From assembly GCF_032598785.1 (NCBI RefSeq), contig NZ_CP102984.1: DNA of 64,000 nucleotides, one strand, 5' to 3'. A program made the translations under genes and the position numbers. Positions 50,771-60,113 of the stretch are shown piece after piece (the first letter of the stretch is position 1; every line of letters begins with the position of its first letter). The DNA is from Terrisporobacter petrolearius. Its GTDB lineage: Bacteria > Bacillota > Clostridia > Peptostreptococcales > Peptostreptococcaceae. The notes beneath the pieces are model-generated. The model worked only from the letters and a program-made list of their open reading frames with translations, did not search any database and was not told the DNA's origin.

Positions 50771-52876
50771 TTATTTATTTTTTCTCTCTGGTCTAGGTAG
50801 TAATACTTTTCTAGATACATTTACTCTACCTTTGTCATCTATTTCAGTAACCTTAACTTCTACTTCATCTCCAACGTTTAATACGTCTTCAACTTTTTCT
50901 ATTCTTTCATGAGCTATATTGCCTATACGAAGTAATCCTTCTTTTCCTGGAAGTAATTCAACGAAAGCTCCGAAGTTAACTACTCTTGTTACTTTACCTT
51001 TGTAGATTTCGTTTAACTCAACTTCTGCAACTATGTCAGATATTTTTTGCTGAGCAAGTCTAATCATATCTATATCTATACCAGCGATGAATACTTCACC
51101 ATCTTGTTCTATATCTATTTTAACACCAGTTTCGTCTATTATCTTAGTTATTACTTTACCACCAGCACCGATAACATCTCTTATCTTATCTGGCTTAATT
51201 CTCATAGTAACTATTTTTGGTGCATATTTAGATAATTCTTCATTTGGCTTATCTATGCATTTTCTCATTTCATTTAATATATGAAGTCTACCAACTCTAG
51301 CTTGAGCTAATGCTCTTGTTAATACTTCTTCATCTATACCAGCTATTTTTATATCCATTTGTATAGCAGTTATACCTTTTTCAGTACCTGCAACTTTGAA
51401 GTCCATATCACCTAAATGGTCTTCCATACCTTGTATATCTGATAGTATAGCCATTTTTCCATCATGTTCTATAAGTCCCATTGCAATACCTGCAACCATA
51501 TCTTTTAAAGGTACACCCGCATCTAATAAAGATAATGTAGAACCACAAACAGAACCTTGAGATGTAGAACCATTTGAACTTAATACTTCAGACACAAGTC
51601 TTATAGCATAAGGGAATTCTTCTTTTGAAGGTATTACTGGAAGTAAAGCTCTTTCAGCTAAAGCTCCATGACCTATTTCTCTTCTTCCTGGACCTCTTGA
51701 TGGTCTAGCTTCTCCAACAGAGTATGCAGGGAAGTTGTAGTGATGCATATATCTCTTGTTCTCTTCTTCATCAAGTCCGTCAAGTATTTGAACATCACCT
51801 AATGCTCCAAGAGTTGTGATAGTCATTACTTGAGTTTGTCCTCTTGTAAATAATCCTGAACCATGAGCTCTTGGTATAAATCCATGATCACACCATATTG
51901 GTCTTATTTCATCAGTTTTTCTAGCATCTGGTCTTCTACCTTCATGAACGATAGCTTTTCTAACTTCTTCTTTTATTATAGAATCTAGTGTAGCTATTAT
52001 ATCATTTCCAAACTCTTCTAAAGTTTCTTCATCAAAACTATTTATAGTTTGTTCTTTTACAGCATCCATAGCTTCTTGTCTTTCAAGTTTTTCAACAACA
52101 CTAACAGCTTCTTTCATTCCTTCAGTAGCTATTTCTCTAACTTTAGCCTCTATTTCTGCATTTGGTTTATTTTCAATAAACTCTAATTTTTCTTTTCCAA
52201 CTTCAGATTGAATTTGTTCTATAAATTCAACTATTTTTTTGATTTCTTCATGTGCTTTTAATATTGCTTCAAGCATTAATGATTCTGGTACTTCATCAGC
52301 TCCAGCTTCAACCATCATTACCGCTTCTTTAGTTCCTGATACTACTAAGTGTAGTGCACTTTTTTCTCTCTCTTCTGCTGTAGGATTCACAACTAGAGCT
52401 CCATCAACTAAACCTATACATACAGAACCTGTTGGCCCATTAAAGGGTATTTCTGATATTGATAAAGCCACTGATGAACCTATCATAGAAACTATATCAG
52501 GAGTACAATCTTGGTCCACTGATAAAACTGTAGCAACAACTTGTACATCATTTCTAAAAGTTTTTGGGAATAAAGGTCTTATAGGTCTATCTATAAGTCT
52601 TGATGTAAGTATAGCTTTTTCTGATGGCTTTCCTTCTCTTTTTAAGAAACCACCTGGTATCTTACCAACCGAGTATAATTTTTCTTCATAATCAACACTT
52701 AGTGGGAAAAAGTCTACGCCATCTCTTGGTTGAGCTGATTTTGAGCAGTTTACCATAACCATTGTCTCACCGTATCTAAGTATCGCACTACCACTAGCAA
52801 GTTGTGATATTTTGCCTATTTCAACAGAAAGTTCTCTTCCTGCTAAATCCATTGTAAAAATTTTATGTTCAAACAT
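50771..52876 (-). CDS. pnp: Polyribonucleotide nucleotidyltransferase (PNPase)
   Basis: 701 residues with the full domain set: two RNase PH domains (about 10-220 and 310-545; FTRGQTQVMTITTLG and GSVCGSTLSLLDAGVPL mark the active second half), an alpha-helical linker, KH (IRDVIGAGGKVITKIIDETG, about 555-610) and S1 (KVTRVVNFGAFVELLPGKEG, about 620-690). It degrades RNA 3' to 5' by phosphorolysis and is a partner of RNase Y. It follows rpsO and a DegV gene. GGAGG precedes the start. Confidence 0.98.
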   Translation of the reverse strand: MFEHKIFTMDLAGRELSVEIGKISQLASGSAILRYGETMVMVNCSKSAQPRDGVDFFPLSVDYEEKLYSVGKIPGGFLKREGKPSEKAILTSRLIDRPIRPLFPKTFRNDVQVVATVLSVDQDCTPDIVSMIGSSVALSISEIPFNGPTGSVCIGLVDGALVVNPTAEEREKSALHLVVSGTKEAVMMVEAGADEVPESLMLEAILKAHEEIKKIVEFIEQIQSEVGKEKLEFIENKPNAEIEAKVREIATEGMKEAVSVVEKLERQEAMDAVKEQTINSFDEETLEEFGNDIIATLDSIIKEEVRKAIVHEGRRPDARKTDEIRPIWCDHGFIPRAHGSGLFTRGQTQVMTITTLGALGDVQILDGLDEEENKRYMHHYNFPAYSVGEARPSRGPGRREIGHGALAERALLPVIPSKEEFPYAIRLVSEVLSSNGSTSQGSVCGSTLSLLDAGVPLKDMVAGIAMGLIEHDGKMAILSDIQGMEDHLGDMDFKVAGTEKGITAIQMDIKIAGIDEEVLTRALAQARVGRLHILNEMRKCIDKPNEELSKYAPKIVTMRIKPDKIRDVIGAGGKVITKIIDETGVKIDIEQDGEVFIAGIDIDMIRLAQQKISDIVAEVELNEIYKGKVTRVVNFGAFVELLPGKEGLLRIGNIAHERIEKVEDVLNVGDEVEVKVTEIDDKGRVNVSRKVLLPRPERKNK

Positions 52877-53005
52877 TAATGCTTGTACCTCCTCTTATAC
52901 TAAAACCACTATTTCTTCTATGTACTATATTAACAAAATTACTACTAATTAACAATATAATTATACAATGTAAAGAATTGGTGTTGTAGTATATCCTCTT
53001 ATTTA

Positions 53006-53848
53006 TTAATTGGAAGAACTTATCGCTAAAATTTCAGGCCCTGTATGTGCACATATACAAGATCCACCTCTAGTAATAAAGACTTCCTTTGCTTTTATTC
53101 TTTTAGCAACTTCTTCTTTAAGTTTTTCAAAATCTGATTCATTAGAGCCATATCCTATTGTAAGAACTTTAGATTCTAAATTATGGTCATTAACTTCTAA
53201 AATCATATCTACTAATTTGGAAGCCACCTGTTTGGCTCCTCTAACTTTTGTTACTATTTTATTTTTTCCCTCTTCCATGGTGCATATAGGTTTTATATTT
53301 AACATATTTCCTACAAAAGATACCACACTTGGTAATCTTCCGCTTTCTTTCAAATAATCTAGTGTAAAGGGTACGAAAAATAAATTTACGCTTTCTCTAA
53401 TGTCTTCTAATTTATTAAATATTTCATTAGCAGGTAAATCACTATTTTCCACTAATTCACAGGCTTTTATTACATATTGTCCACTTCCTAAAGATAAAAA
53501 TAATGTATCAAAAACATATATATTTCCAGAAACATCATTTTTGGCCATCATTGCACTTTGATATGTACCTGAAGTCTTTGATGATCCTGTTAAACAAATC
53601 ACCTCATACCCTTCATTTACATATTTTTCAAAAGCCTCTTTGAATTGAATGTATGTAACCTGAGATGTTTTAGGTAAAATTTTACTACTATCTAAAACAT
53701 TATAAAATTCTTGTTTAGTAAAATCTATTCCATCTTTATATTCTTTCCCATTTATGCTGATAGTAAGCGGAATCATATCTAAAAAATCTTTTTGTTTTAT
53801 TTCTTCAGGAATGTCGCACATGCTGTCACACAGTATTTTAATCTTCAT
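53006..53848 (-). CDS. DegV family fatty-acid-binding protein
   Basis: 280 residues starting MKIKILCDSMCDIPEEIKQK, the DegV opening with the conserved Asp-Ser-x-x-Asp pattern. Also present: TSQVTYIQFKEAFE, the lipid head-group contact region LTGSSKTSGTYQSA, and LKESGRLPSV. DegV/FakB proteins hold a fatty acid for phosphorylation by FakA. No fakA is nearby, so a role in fatty-acid uptake is by family only. GGAGG precedes the ATG. Between rpsO and pnp this gene is an insertion compared with many genomes. Confidence 0.93.
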   Translation of the reverse strand: MKIKILCDSMCDIPEEIKQKDFLDMIPLTISINGKEYKDGIDFTKQEFYNVLDSSKILPKTSQVTYIQFKEAFEKYVNEGYEVICLTGSSKTSGTYQSAMMAKNDVSGNIYVFDTLFLSLGSGQYVIKACELVENSDLPANEIFNKLEDIRESVNLFFVPFTLDYLKESGRLPSVVSFVGNMLNIKPICTMEEGKNKIVTKVRGAKQVASKLVDMILEVNDHNLESKVLTIGYGSNESDFEKLKEEVAKRIKAKEVFITRGGSCICAHTGPEILAISSSN

Positions 53849-53897
53849 GGCTACTGCCTCCTTATAGAAATTAATTCTTCGTTTTTTCTATCAATAC

Positions 53898-53934
53898 AAA
53901 AAAAGCAGATACCATAAGTATACCTGCTTTTTAA
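53898..53934 (-). terminator. Terminator after rpsO
   Basis: AAAAGCAGGTATAC and its near-complement GTATCTGCTTTTTTT pair on the minus strand with a short loop. Confidence 0.8.
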
Positions 53935-53948
53935 ATAAAGTAATAAGA

Positions 53949-54203
53949 TTATTTTCTTAATCCTAATTTAGCTATTAATGCTCTGTAACCTTCTAAGTCT
54001 TTTTCTTTTAAGTAACCTAATAAGTTTCTTCTTCTACCAACCATTTTTAATAATCCTCTTCTTGAATGGTGGTCTTTTTTGTGAACTTTTAAGTGCTCAT
54101 TTAATTCGTTTATTCTAGCTGTTAATAAAGCTATTTGAACTTCTGGAGAACCAGTATCTCCTTCTTTTCTTCCGAATTCTTTTATTATTTCTGTTTTATT
54201 CAT
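53949..54203 (-). CDS. rpsO: Ribosomal protein S15
   Basis: 84 residues, the compact four-helix S15: EFGRKEGDTGSPEVQIALLT, HHSRRGLLKMVGRRRNLLGY and KLGLRK at the end. It binds 16S rRNA helices 20-22 early in assembly of the 30S platform. I start at 54203 (MNKTEIIKEF), where GGAGGT lies seven bases upstream; the longer frame to 54239 has no site. The roughly 100-base leader has partly complementary segments (about 54250-54280) that could be an S15 autoregulatory fold, but I cannot confirm it. Confidence 0.97.
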   Translation of the reverse strand: MNKTEIIKEFGRKEGDTGSPEVQIALLTARINELNEHLKVHKKDHHSRRGLLKMVGRRRNLLGYLKEKDLEGYRALIAKLGLRK

Positions 54204-54304
54204 TTGATGTACCTCCAAATAATTTGATATAATCGCCATTTACTAAGCATTGATTGGAGTATTCATATGCCGAGTAATGGTTACTTTGATTATTTTATCA
54301 TAAC

Positions 54305-55234
54305 TTAGCTACTTTTGCAAATATACTTTTTATATATATAATTAGTATCCATCTTTAATTGTAATTTTAGTTCGTTTAAATCTTTGAACTTCTTCTCATC
54401 TCTTATTCTTTCCAAAAACTCAAGTTTTATAGTTTTGCCATAAATATCTTTGTCAAATTGTAATATATTTGTCTCTACTGACATTTTTTCTCCATTTACT
54501 GTAGGATTATAACCGATATTTGTAGCTCCAACATATACTTCATTGCCTATATATACTTTTGTAGCATATATACCTCTTTTAGGTATAATAAGATTTTCTT
54601 GTAGTCTAAGATTTGCCGTTGGAAATCCTAAAGTTCTACCTAGTTGCTTTGCATGAATTACTGTACCTTCAATTGCATAGTTTCTCCCTAAATAGTTCTT
54701 TATTTCATCTACTCTTCCTGCATATATTAAGTCTTTTACATGAGTACTACTTACTCTTATGTTGTTAATAACTACAGGTTCAATTACCTCCACATCAAAT
54801 CCATATTTTTTACCTAATATTTTTAATATTGGCGGAGTACCTTCTCTTTTTCTTGCAAAAGCAAAATCATGTCCTATAATCAGTTTTTTTGCTCCTAATT
54901 TATCAACTAATACTTGTTTTACAAAATCTTCTGCTGATATCTCTGCCATATCCTTATTAAATGGTATATCTATAACTACATCTACACCTAATAACTTAAG
55001 CTTATTCATTTTTTCTACTTCTGTTATTATTTCTCTAGTTATAATATTAGAAAAATAACTAATAGGGCTGTTTTTAAATGTGAAAACTACACTTGTTAGC
55101 TGTTCTTGTTTTGAATAATCAACAGTTTTTTCTATAAGAACCTCATGCCCTTTATGAATTCCATCAAATTTACCTATAGTAACAACACTTTTATCAAAAC
55201 TTTTTACTTCATTTAAAGAATTTATAATAATCAT
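54305..55234 (-). CDS. ribF: Bifunctional riboflavin kinase/FAD synthetase
   Basis: 309 residues. The N-terminal adenylyltransferase domain (about 15-170) has VTIGKFDGIHKGHEVLI (HxGH-like motif) and KLIIGHDFAFARKREGT; the C-terminal kinase domain (about 180-305) has LGRTLGFPTANL with the Thr-Ala-Asn metal site. It converts riboflavin to FMN and then FAD. The truB-ribF-rpsO order is the usual one. No FMN riboswitch was seen, as expected for this locus. Confidence 0.96.
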   Translation of the reverse strand: MIIINSLNEVKSFDKSVVTIGKFDGIHKGHEVLIEKTVDYSKQEQLTSVVFTFKNSPISYFSNIITREIITEVEKMNKLKLLGVDVVIDIPFNKDMAEISAEDFVKQVLVDKLGAKKLIIGHDFAFARKREGTPPILKILGKKYGFDVEVIEPVVINNIRVSSTHVKDLIYAGRVDEIKNYLGRNYAIEGTVIHAKQLGRTLGFPTANLRLQENLIIPKRGIYATKVYIGNEVYVGATNIGYNPTVNGEKMSVETNILQFDKDIYGKTIKLEFLERIRDEKKFKDLNELKLQLKMDTNYIYKKYICKSS

Positions 55235-55258
55235 GTCTTTTCCCCACTGATATAAAAA

Positions 55259-56167
55259 TTATTCTATAAAAATTTTATCACTCTTTAGACTAATAGTGTT
55301 ATTATTTTTTAATAATTTTCCAGTTCCTATAAATTCATCATTACAATATACTCTGACATATTCATCATTTTGTGATAAATTATCATTTGTAAATCTTTTA
55401 GGATCTATTATTCCACCATTTCTATAGTATTTAAGAGCAGTATCTTTTAATTCAACTTTTTTAAAATTATCTAGAACATAATCAATATCATATAAGTAAT
55501 TTTCTAAGATGTTATCATCATAATATTTTTCTAATTCTTCTAGAGTTATTGCATTTTCTAAGTTAAATTTTCCAGAAGATGTTCTAAGTAAAAAGGACAT
55601 ATGTCCTCCACATTTTAAGTACTGTCCAATATCATGACATATACTTCTCACATAAGTCCCTTTTGAACATTTAACTAAAAATAATACTTTATTTTCAATT
55701 ATATTTAAAATTTTTATTTGTTCTATGTTAACTTTTCTAGGCTTAATTTCAATAGTGTCAGCTTTTCCTTTTCTAGCTAAATCACACATTTTTTGTCCAT
55801 TAATTTTCAAAGCTGAATAAACAGGAGGATATTGATTAATTTCTCCTGTTTGTGTTTCAAAAGCTTTATATATATCCTCATTTGTAACATTTGAAGTATT
55901 ACCTTCAAATGTTATTGCTCCAGAGGAATCATAAGTGTCTGTGGCAGCACCTAAGGTTAATTCACATATGTATGATTTTTCTTTATTTAAAATAAGCTCA
56001 CTTACTTTTGTAGCCTTATTTAAACATATAGGAAGAACTCCAGCCGCATCAGGATCTAATGTTCCTGTATGACCAACTTTTTTCATGCTTAAAATCCTTC
56101 TCACTCTACTTACAACATCATGAGATGTCATTCCCGTAGGTTTTAATATATTTACTATTTTATTCAT
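55259..56167 (-). CDS. truB: tRNA pseudouridine-55 synthase
   Basis: 302 residues. The catalytic Asp is in VGHTGTLDPDAAGVLPICL (about 38-42). KINGQKMCDLARKGK, and KCSKGTYVRSICHDIG follow, with a PUA-like tail (about 235-300). It makes the pseudouridine of the T-loop in all tRNAs. It is 12 bases from nrnA upstream and 24 from ribF downstream, in a tight operon. Full length, nothing odd. Confidence 0.97.
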   Translation of the reverse strand: MNKIVNILKPTGMTSHDVVSRVRRILSMKKVGHTGTLDPDAAGVLPICLNKATKVSELILNKEKSYICELTLGAATDTYDSSGAITFEGNTSNVTNEDIYKAFETQTGEINQYPPVYSALKINGQKMCDLARKGKADTIEIKPRKVNIEQIKILNIIENKVLFLVKCSKGTYVRSICHDIGQYLKCGGHMSFLLRTSSGKFNLENAITLEELEKYYDDNILENYLYDIDYVLDNFKKVELKDTALKYYRNGGIIDPKRFTNDNLSQNDEYVRVYCNDEFIGTGKLLKNNNTISLKSDKIFIE

Positions 56168-56179
56168 TAAAAATCATCC

Positions 56180-57160
56180 TTAAATTTCTTTTAATGCTTC
56201 TTCTAATATTTTTTCTTTTGCATTTTCTATGCTATCATTTATGGTGCATCCAGCCGCCCTTATATGTCCGCCTCCACCAAATACCTTAGCTAAGCGACTT
56301 ACATCTGCATAGGATTTAGATCTTAAGCTAACTTTAATTTCATTATCACTTTTTTCTTTAATCAAAATTCCTATTTCAACATTTTCTATATCTCTAGCAT
56401 ATGGTACAATACCATCGATATCCTTAAAATCAATACTATATCTTTTAAGCATATCTAATGTAACCATCATTATAGCCACTTTTTCATTAATAATTTCAAG
56501 TGTGTTTAGTGACTCTCCCAACAATTTATAAAAGTTAAAAGGATTGCTACCAAAAACATTTTGGACTACTTTTTGTGTTTGGGCTCCATTGATTAATAAC
56601 TGCTTTGCCATATCAAAACTACTTGCATGAGTATTTGAATACGTAAGTTTTCCAGTATCCGTCATAAGACCTGTATAAAGAGCTGTAGCTATATTTTCGT
56701 CTATAGATTTAAATTCGTTTATTTCTTCATTTCTTGCAAGTAAATTATATACTAATTCACAAGTTGAAGAGGCTTCAGCAATTACATAATTTAAATCACC
56801 ATAAAAATCATTGCTTGCATGATGATCTATATTTATTAAGTTTATACAATTATCTTTAATGTCATCATCTACACAAATTCTGTTTTTATCTCCACAATCT
56901 AAAGTAATCAAAGTATAGTTGTCTATTTTCAACTCTTTAAATTCTCTAGAGTTTATTATATTTACACCTTTAATAAGGAACTGCATATTTAAAGGCATAT
57001 CGTCATTCATAACATAATAAACATTTTTATTGATTTTTTTTAAGAAATAATAAATTGAAAGAGTTGAACCTATATTGTCTCCATCTGGATTAACATGAGA
57101 AGTAACGACAAAATCGTTACTTCCATGTATATACTTTATAATATTATCTAGACTATTCAT
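56180..57160 (-). CDS. nrnA: DHH-family oligoribonuclease/pAp phosphatase
   Basis: About 326 residues. Motifs of the DHH/DHHA1 family: VVTSHVNPDGDNIGS, TLDCGD, NIDHHASNDFYGD (the DHH), TGLMTDTGKLTYSNTH, and a C-terminal DHHA1 domain with FGGGGHIRAAGC. NrnA removes the last 2-5 nucleotides of RNA fragments and hydrolyses pAp. I take the ATG at 57160, with GAGG nine bases upstream; the frame opens earlier with TTG. It overlaps rbfA by a few bases, so the two are coupled. Confidence 0.94.
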   Translation of the reverse strand: MNSLDNIIKYIHGSNDFVVTSHVNPDGDNIGSTLSIYYFLKKINKNVYYVMNDDMPLNMQFLIKGVNIINSREFKELKIDNYTLITLDCGDKNRICVDDDIKDNCINLINIDHHASNDFYGDLNYVIAEASSTCELVYNLLARNEEINEFKSIDENIATALYTGLMTDTGKLTYSNTHASSFDMAKQLLINGAQTQKVVQNVFGSNPFNFYKLLGESLNTLEIINEKVAIMMVTLDMLKRYSIDFKDIDGIVPYARDIENVEIGILIKEKSDNEIKVSLRSKSYADVSRLAKVFGGGGHIRAAGCTINDSIENAKEKILEEALKEI

Positions 57161-57542
57161 TTTCATTTTCCTCAACTTGTGTTTGAGGCTTATCTTGTTC
57201 TTTTTGCGATACCTTTTTTATAAGGCTGTCCATGTACATACCTTTAACCAAAGAATCATCTACTTTGAATATGATTTGTGGGATATGTCTTATTTTTATA
57301 CTTCTACCTATTTCTCTTCTGATGTAGCTTTCTGCATTTCTTAAACCTTCTAAAGTGGATTCTTCATCTCCACCTAAAATGCTTACGTATATATATGCAT
57401 AACTTAAATCGTTAGTAACTTCCACATCTGTAACACTTACCATAGAGTTTATTCTAGGGTCTTTTATTCCATTAATAAGCATAGTACTTACTGTTTTCCT
57501 AATTTCTTCGCCTATTCTACGTGTTCTATTATATGATGCCAT
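57153..57542 (-). CDS. rbfA: Ribosome-binding factor A
   Basis: 129 residues with the KH-like fold of RbfA: RTRRIGEEIRKTVSTMLIN, IKDPRINSMVSVTDVEVTND (strand-helix core), and IRREIGRSIKIRHIPQIIF. It acts in late 30S maturation and cold adaptation. The last 15 residues are acidic and variable. It follows infB after 32 bases and overlaps nrnA. Standard length. Confidence 0.97.
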   Translation of the reverse strand: MASYNRTRRIGEEIRKTVSTMLINGIKDPRINSMVSVTDVEVTNDLSYAYIYVSILGGDEESTLEGLRNAESYIRREIGRSIKIRHIPQIIFKVDDSLVKGMYMDSLIKKVSQKEQDKPQTQVEENENE

Positions 57543-57574
57543 AATATCAACCCTCTTTATCTGTAGTTAATTAT

Positions 57575-59503
57575 TTATAATTTTCTTTCTATTTCTTTTG
57601 TTACATAAGCTTCTACTATATCTCCAACTTTTATATCGTTGTAGTTTACGAAACTCATACCACATTCGTAACCATTGTTTACTTCTTTTACATCATCTTT
57701 AAATCTCTTAAGAGCTTGTATTTCACCTTCGTGTATAATTATACCATCTCTTACTATTCTTACTTTACCGTTTCTGAATATTTTGCCATTTGTTACGTAG
57801 CATCCTGAAACTGTACCAACGCCAGATATTTTGTAAACTTCTCTTATTTCTGCTTTACCTGTGTCTTCATCTCTATATTCTGGATCTAACATACCACTCA
57901 TGGCAGCTTGTATATCCTCTATAGCTTTGTATATTATAGTGTAACTTCTTACATCTACACTTTCTTTTTCTGCAAGAGATTCTGCACTTGGTACTGGTCT
58001 AACATTAAATCCTATTATTATTGCATTTGATGCAGCTGCAAGCATAACATCTGATTCATTTATAGCTCCAACACCACCATGTATTACTCTCACTGCAACT
58101 TCGTCGTTAGATAATTTTTCAAGTGATTGTTTTACTGCTTGAACAGAACCTTGAACATCTGCTTTTATAACTATATTAAGCTCTTTAACTTGACCTTCGT
58201 TCATTTGCTCGAAGAATTGGTCAAGTGACATTCTTTGGTTAGATTTTAACATTTCTTCTCTAGCTATGTGTTGTCTTTTTTCTGCAACATTTCTAGCTAT
58301 TTTATCTGAAGGTACAGCTACAAACTGATCTCCTCCTTGTGGAACTTCTGAAAGACCTAATATTTCAACAGCTGTTGATGGTCCAGCAGTTTTAACTCTT
58401 TTTCCTTTTGAGTTTATCATTGCTCTTACTTTACCTGAAGCAACACCACAAACTATTGGATCTCCAACTTTTAGAGTACCACCTTGTACAAGCACTGTAG
58501 CAACTGGTCCTCTACCTTTGTCAAGTTCAGCTTCTACAACTGTACCAACTGCTCTCTTATTTGGATTAGCTTTTAATTCTTCCATTTCAGAAACTAAAAG
58601 TATCATTTCTAATAATGTATCTATTCCTGTTCTTTGTCTAGCTGAAACTGGAACTGCTATAACATCTCCACCCCAGTCTTCAACAAGTAATCCTTGTTCA
58701 GATAATTCTTGCTTAACTCTATCTTGGTTAGCTGCTGGTTTATCTATTTTATTTATAGCTATGATTAGTGGAACACCTGCTGCTTTAGCATGGTTTATTG
58801 CCTCTATTGTTTGAGGCATTATACCATCATCTGCTGCAACTACTAATATTGCTATATCTGTAACTTGCGCACCTCTAGCTCTCATTGCTGTAAAAGCCTC
58901 ATGTCCTGGAGTATCTAAAAATACTATTTTTTGCCCATTTATCGATACTTCAGATGCACCTATATGCTGAGTAATTCCTCCTGCTTCACTAGTAGTAACA
59001 TGTGTACTTCTTATAGCATCTAGTAAAGATGTTTTACCATGGTCAACATGTCCCATAACTGTTACAACCGGTGGTCTTGGTTTTAAATCTTCTTCTTTAT
59101 CTTCTTCTATTTGCATTAATTCTTCTATTTCTTCTTCGACTTCTTCATCATTTGAACCTGCAACTAATGTGAATCCATATTCACTTGCTAAATGAGAAGC
59201 TATTTCAAAATTAACTTCTTGATTTAAAGAAGCCATAGTTCCCATTTTCATAAGCTTCATTATAACTTCTGTAGCTGGTTTTTCTAAAGCTTCAGCCAAT
59301 TGTTGAACTGTTAAAGTTCCATCAACTTTTATTACATTTTCATCAGATTCTTTTAAAAGATCCATAAGTAATTCTACTTCATCTTCTTCTAATTCAGATT
59401 TTTCGTTTTCTACTTCAATTCCTAATTCTTTTATTTTTGCTAAAATGTCCTTATTTGACATTCCTACTTCTTCTGCTATTTGGTAAACTCTTGTTTTATT
59501 CAC
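57575..59503 (-). CDS. infB: Translation initiation factor IF-2
   Basis: 642 residues, short for IF-2 because the N-terminal domain is reduced. Order: two IF2_N modules (about 1-55 and 60-110), a short acidic linker, the G domain with G1 VMGHVDHGKTSLLD (about 150), G2 ITQHIGA, G3 DTPGHEAF and G4 NKIDKP, then two beta-barrels and the C2 domain that binds fMet-tRNA. It delivers initiator tRNA and joins the subunits. It lies between ylxQ and rbfA as usual. GGGGGTGAT precedes the ATG. Confidence 0.98.
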   Translation of the reverse strand: MNKTRVYQIAEEVGMSNKDILAKIKELGIEVENEKSELEEDEVELLMDLLKESDENVIKVDGTLTVQQLAEALEKPATEVIMKLMKMGTMASLNQEVNFEIASHLASEYGFTLVAGSNDEEVEEEIEELMQIEEDKEEDLKPRPPVVTVMGHVDHGKTSLLDAIRSTHVTTSEAGGITQHIGASEVSINGQKIVFLDTPGHEAFTAMRARGAQVTDIAILVVAADDGIMPQTIEAINHAKAAGVPLIIAINKIDKPAANQDRVKQELSEQGLLVEDWGGDVIAVPVSARQRTGIDTLLEMILLVSEMEELKANPNKRAVGTVVEAELDKGRGPVATVLVQGGTLKVGDPIVCGVASGKVRAMINSKGKRVKTAGPSTAVEILGLSEVPQGGDQFVAVPSDKIARNVAEKRQHIAREEMLKSNQRMSLDQFFEQMNEGQVKELNIVIKADVQGSVQAVKQSLEKLSNDEVAVRVIHGGVGAINESDVMLAAASNAIIIGFNVRPVPSAESLAEKESVDVRSYTIIYKAIEDIQAAMSGMLDPEYRDEDTGKAEIREVYKISGVGTVSGCYVTNGKIFRNGKVRIVRDGIIIHEGEIQALKRFKDDVKEVNNGYECGMSFVNYNDIKVGDIVEAYVTKEIERKL

Positions 59504-59527
59504 AAGATCACCCCCTATTATTATTTG

Positions 59528-59836
59528 TTAATCCATTAACTGTATGATTTTATTTGCGAATCCTATATCTTTAATTCCTATAACTGCTCTAGAATTTTTA
59601 CCAATAGACATTCCTAAATCACTTTTTGTAGACATCTCTATACAATTTACTTTTCTAAAAGATGTTTTATCGTTGAATAATTTTTTCGTATTATTCGATG
59701 CATCACCTGCAACTATTACTAAATTTAACTTTCCTTTTTTTAAATCTAACATAGTTGCATCTTCTCCAGATACTAATTTACCTGCTCTCATTGCAATGCC
59801 AAGTAATGAGTGTATTTTATCCATATTATTTTTCAT
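59528..59836 (-). CDS. ylxQ: YlxQ, L7Ae-family RNA-binding protein
   Basis: 102 residues of the L7Ae/L30e family: LGIAMRAGKLVSGEDATML opens the kink-turn-binding fold and KLNLVIVAGDASNNTKKLF follows. B. subtilis YlxQ, at the same place between ylxR and infB, has this form; its exact RNA partner is not established. It overlaps the 3' end of rnpM by 11 bases and is read from MKNNMDKIHS. Confidence 0.93.
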   Translation of the reverse strand: MKNNMDKIHSLLGIAMRAGKLVSGEDATMLDLKKGKLNLVIVAGDASNNTKKLFNDKTSFRKVNCIEMSTKSDLGMSIGKNSRAVIGIKDIGFANKIIQLMD

Positions 59837-60101
59837 ATGATTCTAACTCCGCTAATAATTTTTCGTATACCTCATTTGGCACTTCCATTTTAAAAGCTCT
59901 ATTTAAAGCCTTGCTTTTTATAACTTTTTTTAAACATTCAGAATCCTTGCATATGTATGCCCCTCTTCCATTTGCTTTTCCAGCTAAGTCTATAAAAATT
60001 TCGCCTTCTTTATTTTTTACTATTCTAATAAGTTCTTTTTTGTTATCTCTATCTTGACAAGCAATACATTTTCTTTGAGGCACTTTTTTTATCTTGTTCA
60101 A
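59826..60101 (-). CDS. rnpM: YlxR/RnpM RNA-binding protein (DUF448)
   Basis: 91 residues with the YlxR core: VPQRKCIACQDRDNKKELIR and the conserved GRGAYICKDSECLKKVIK. In B. subtilis this protein was recently named RnpM, as it binds and modulates RNase P. The start is a TTG at 60101 with GGAGG seven bases upstream. It lies 12 bases downstream of nusA and overlaps ylxQ, in the standard nusA operon. Confidence 0.94.
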   Translation of the reverse strand: MNKIKKVPQRKCIACQDRDNKKELIRIVKNKEGEIFIDLAGKANGRGAYICKDSECLKKVIKSKALNRAFKMEVPNEVYEKLLAELESYEK

Positions 60102-60113
60102 AGCAATCCCTCC

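Noticed and set aside
54204..54304. S15 autoregulatory leader upstream of rpsO
   Set aside because: Some segments can pair, but I cannot identify a known S15-binding structure, so it is mentioned only under rpsO.
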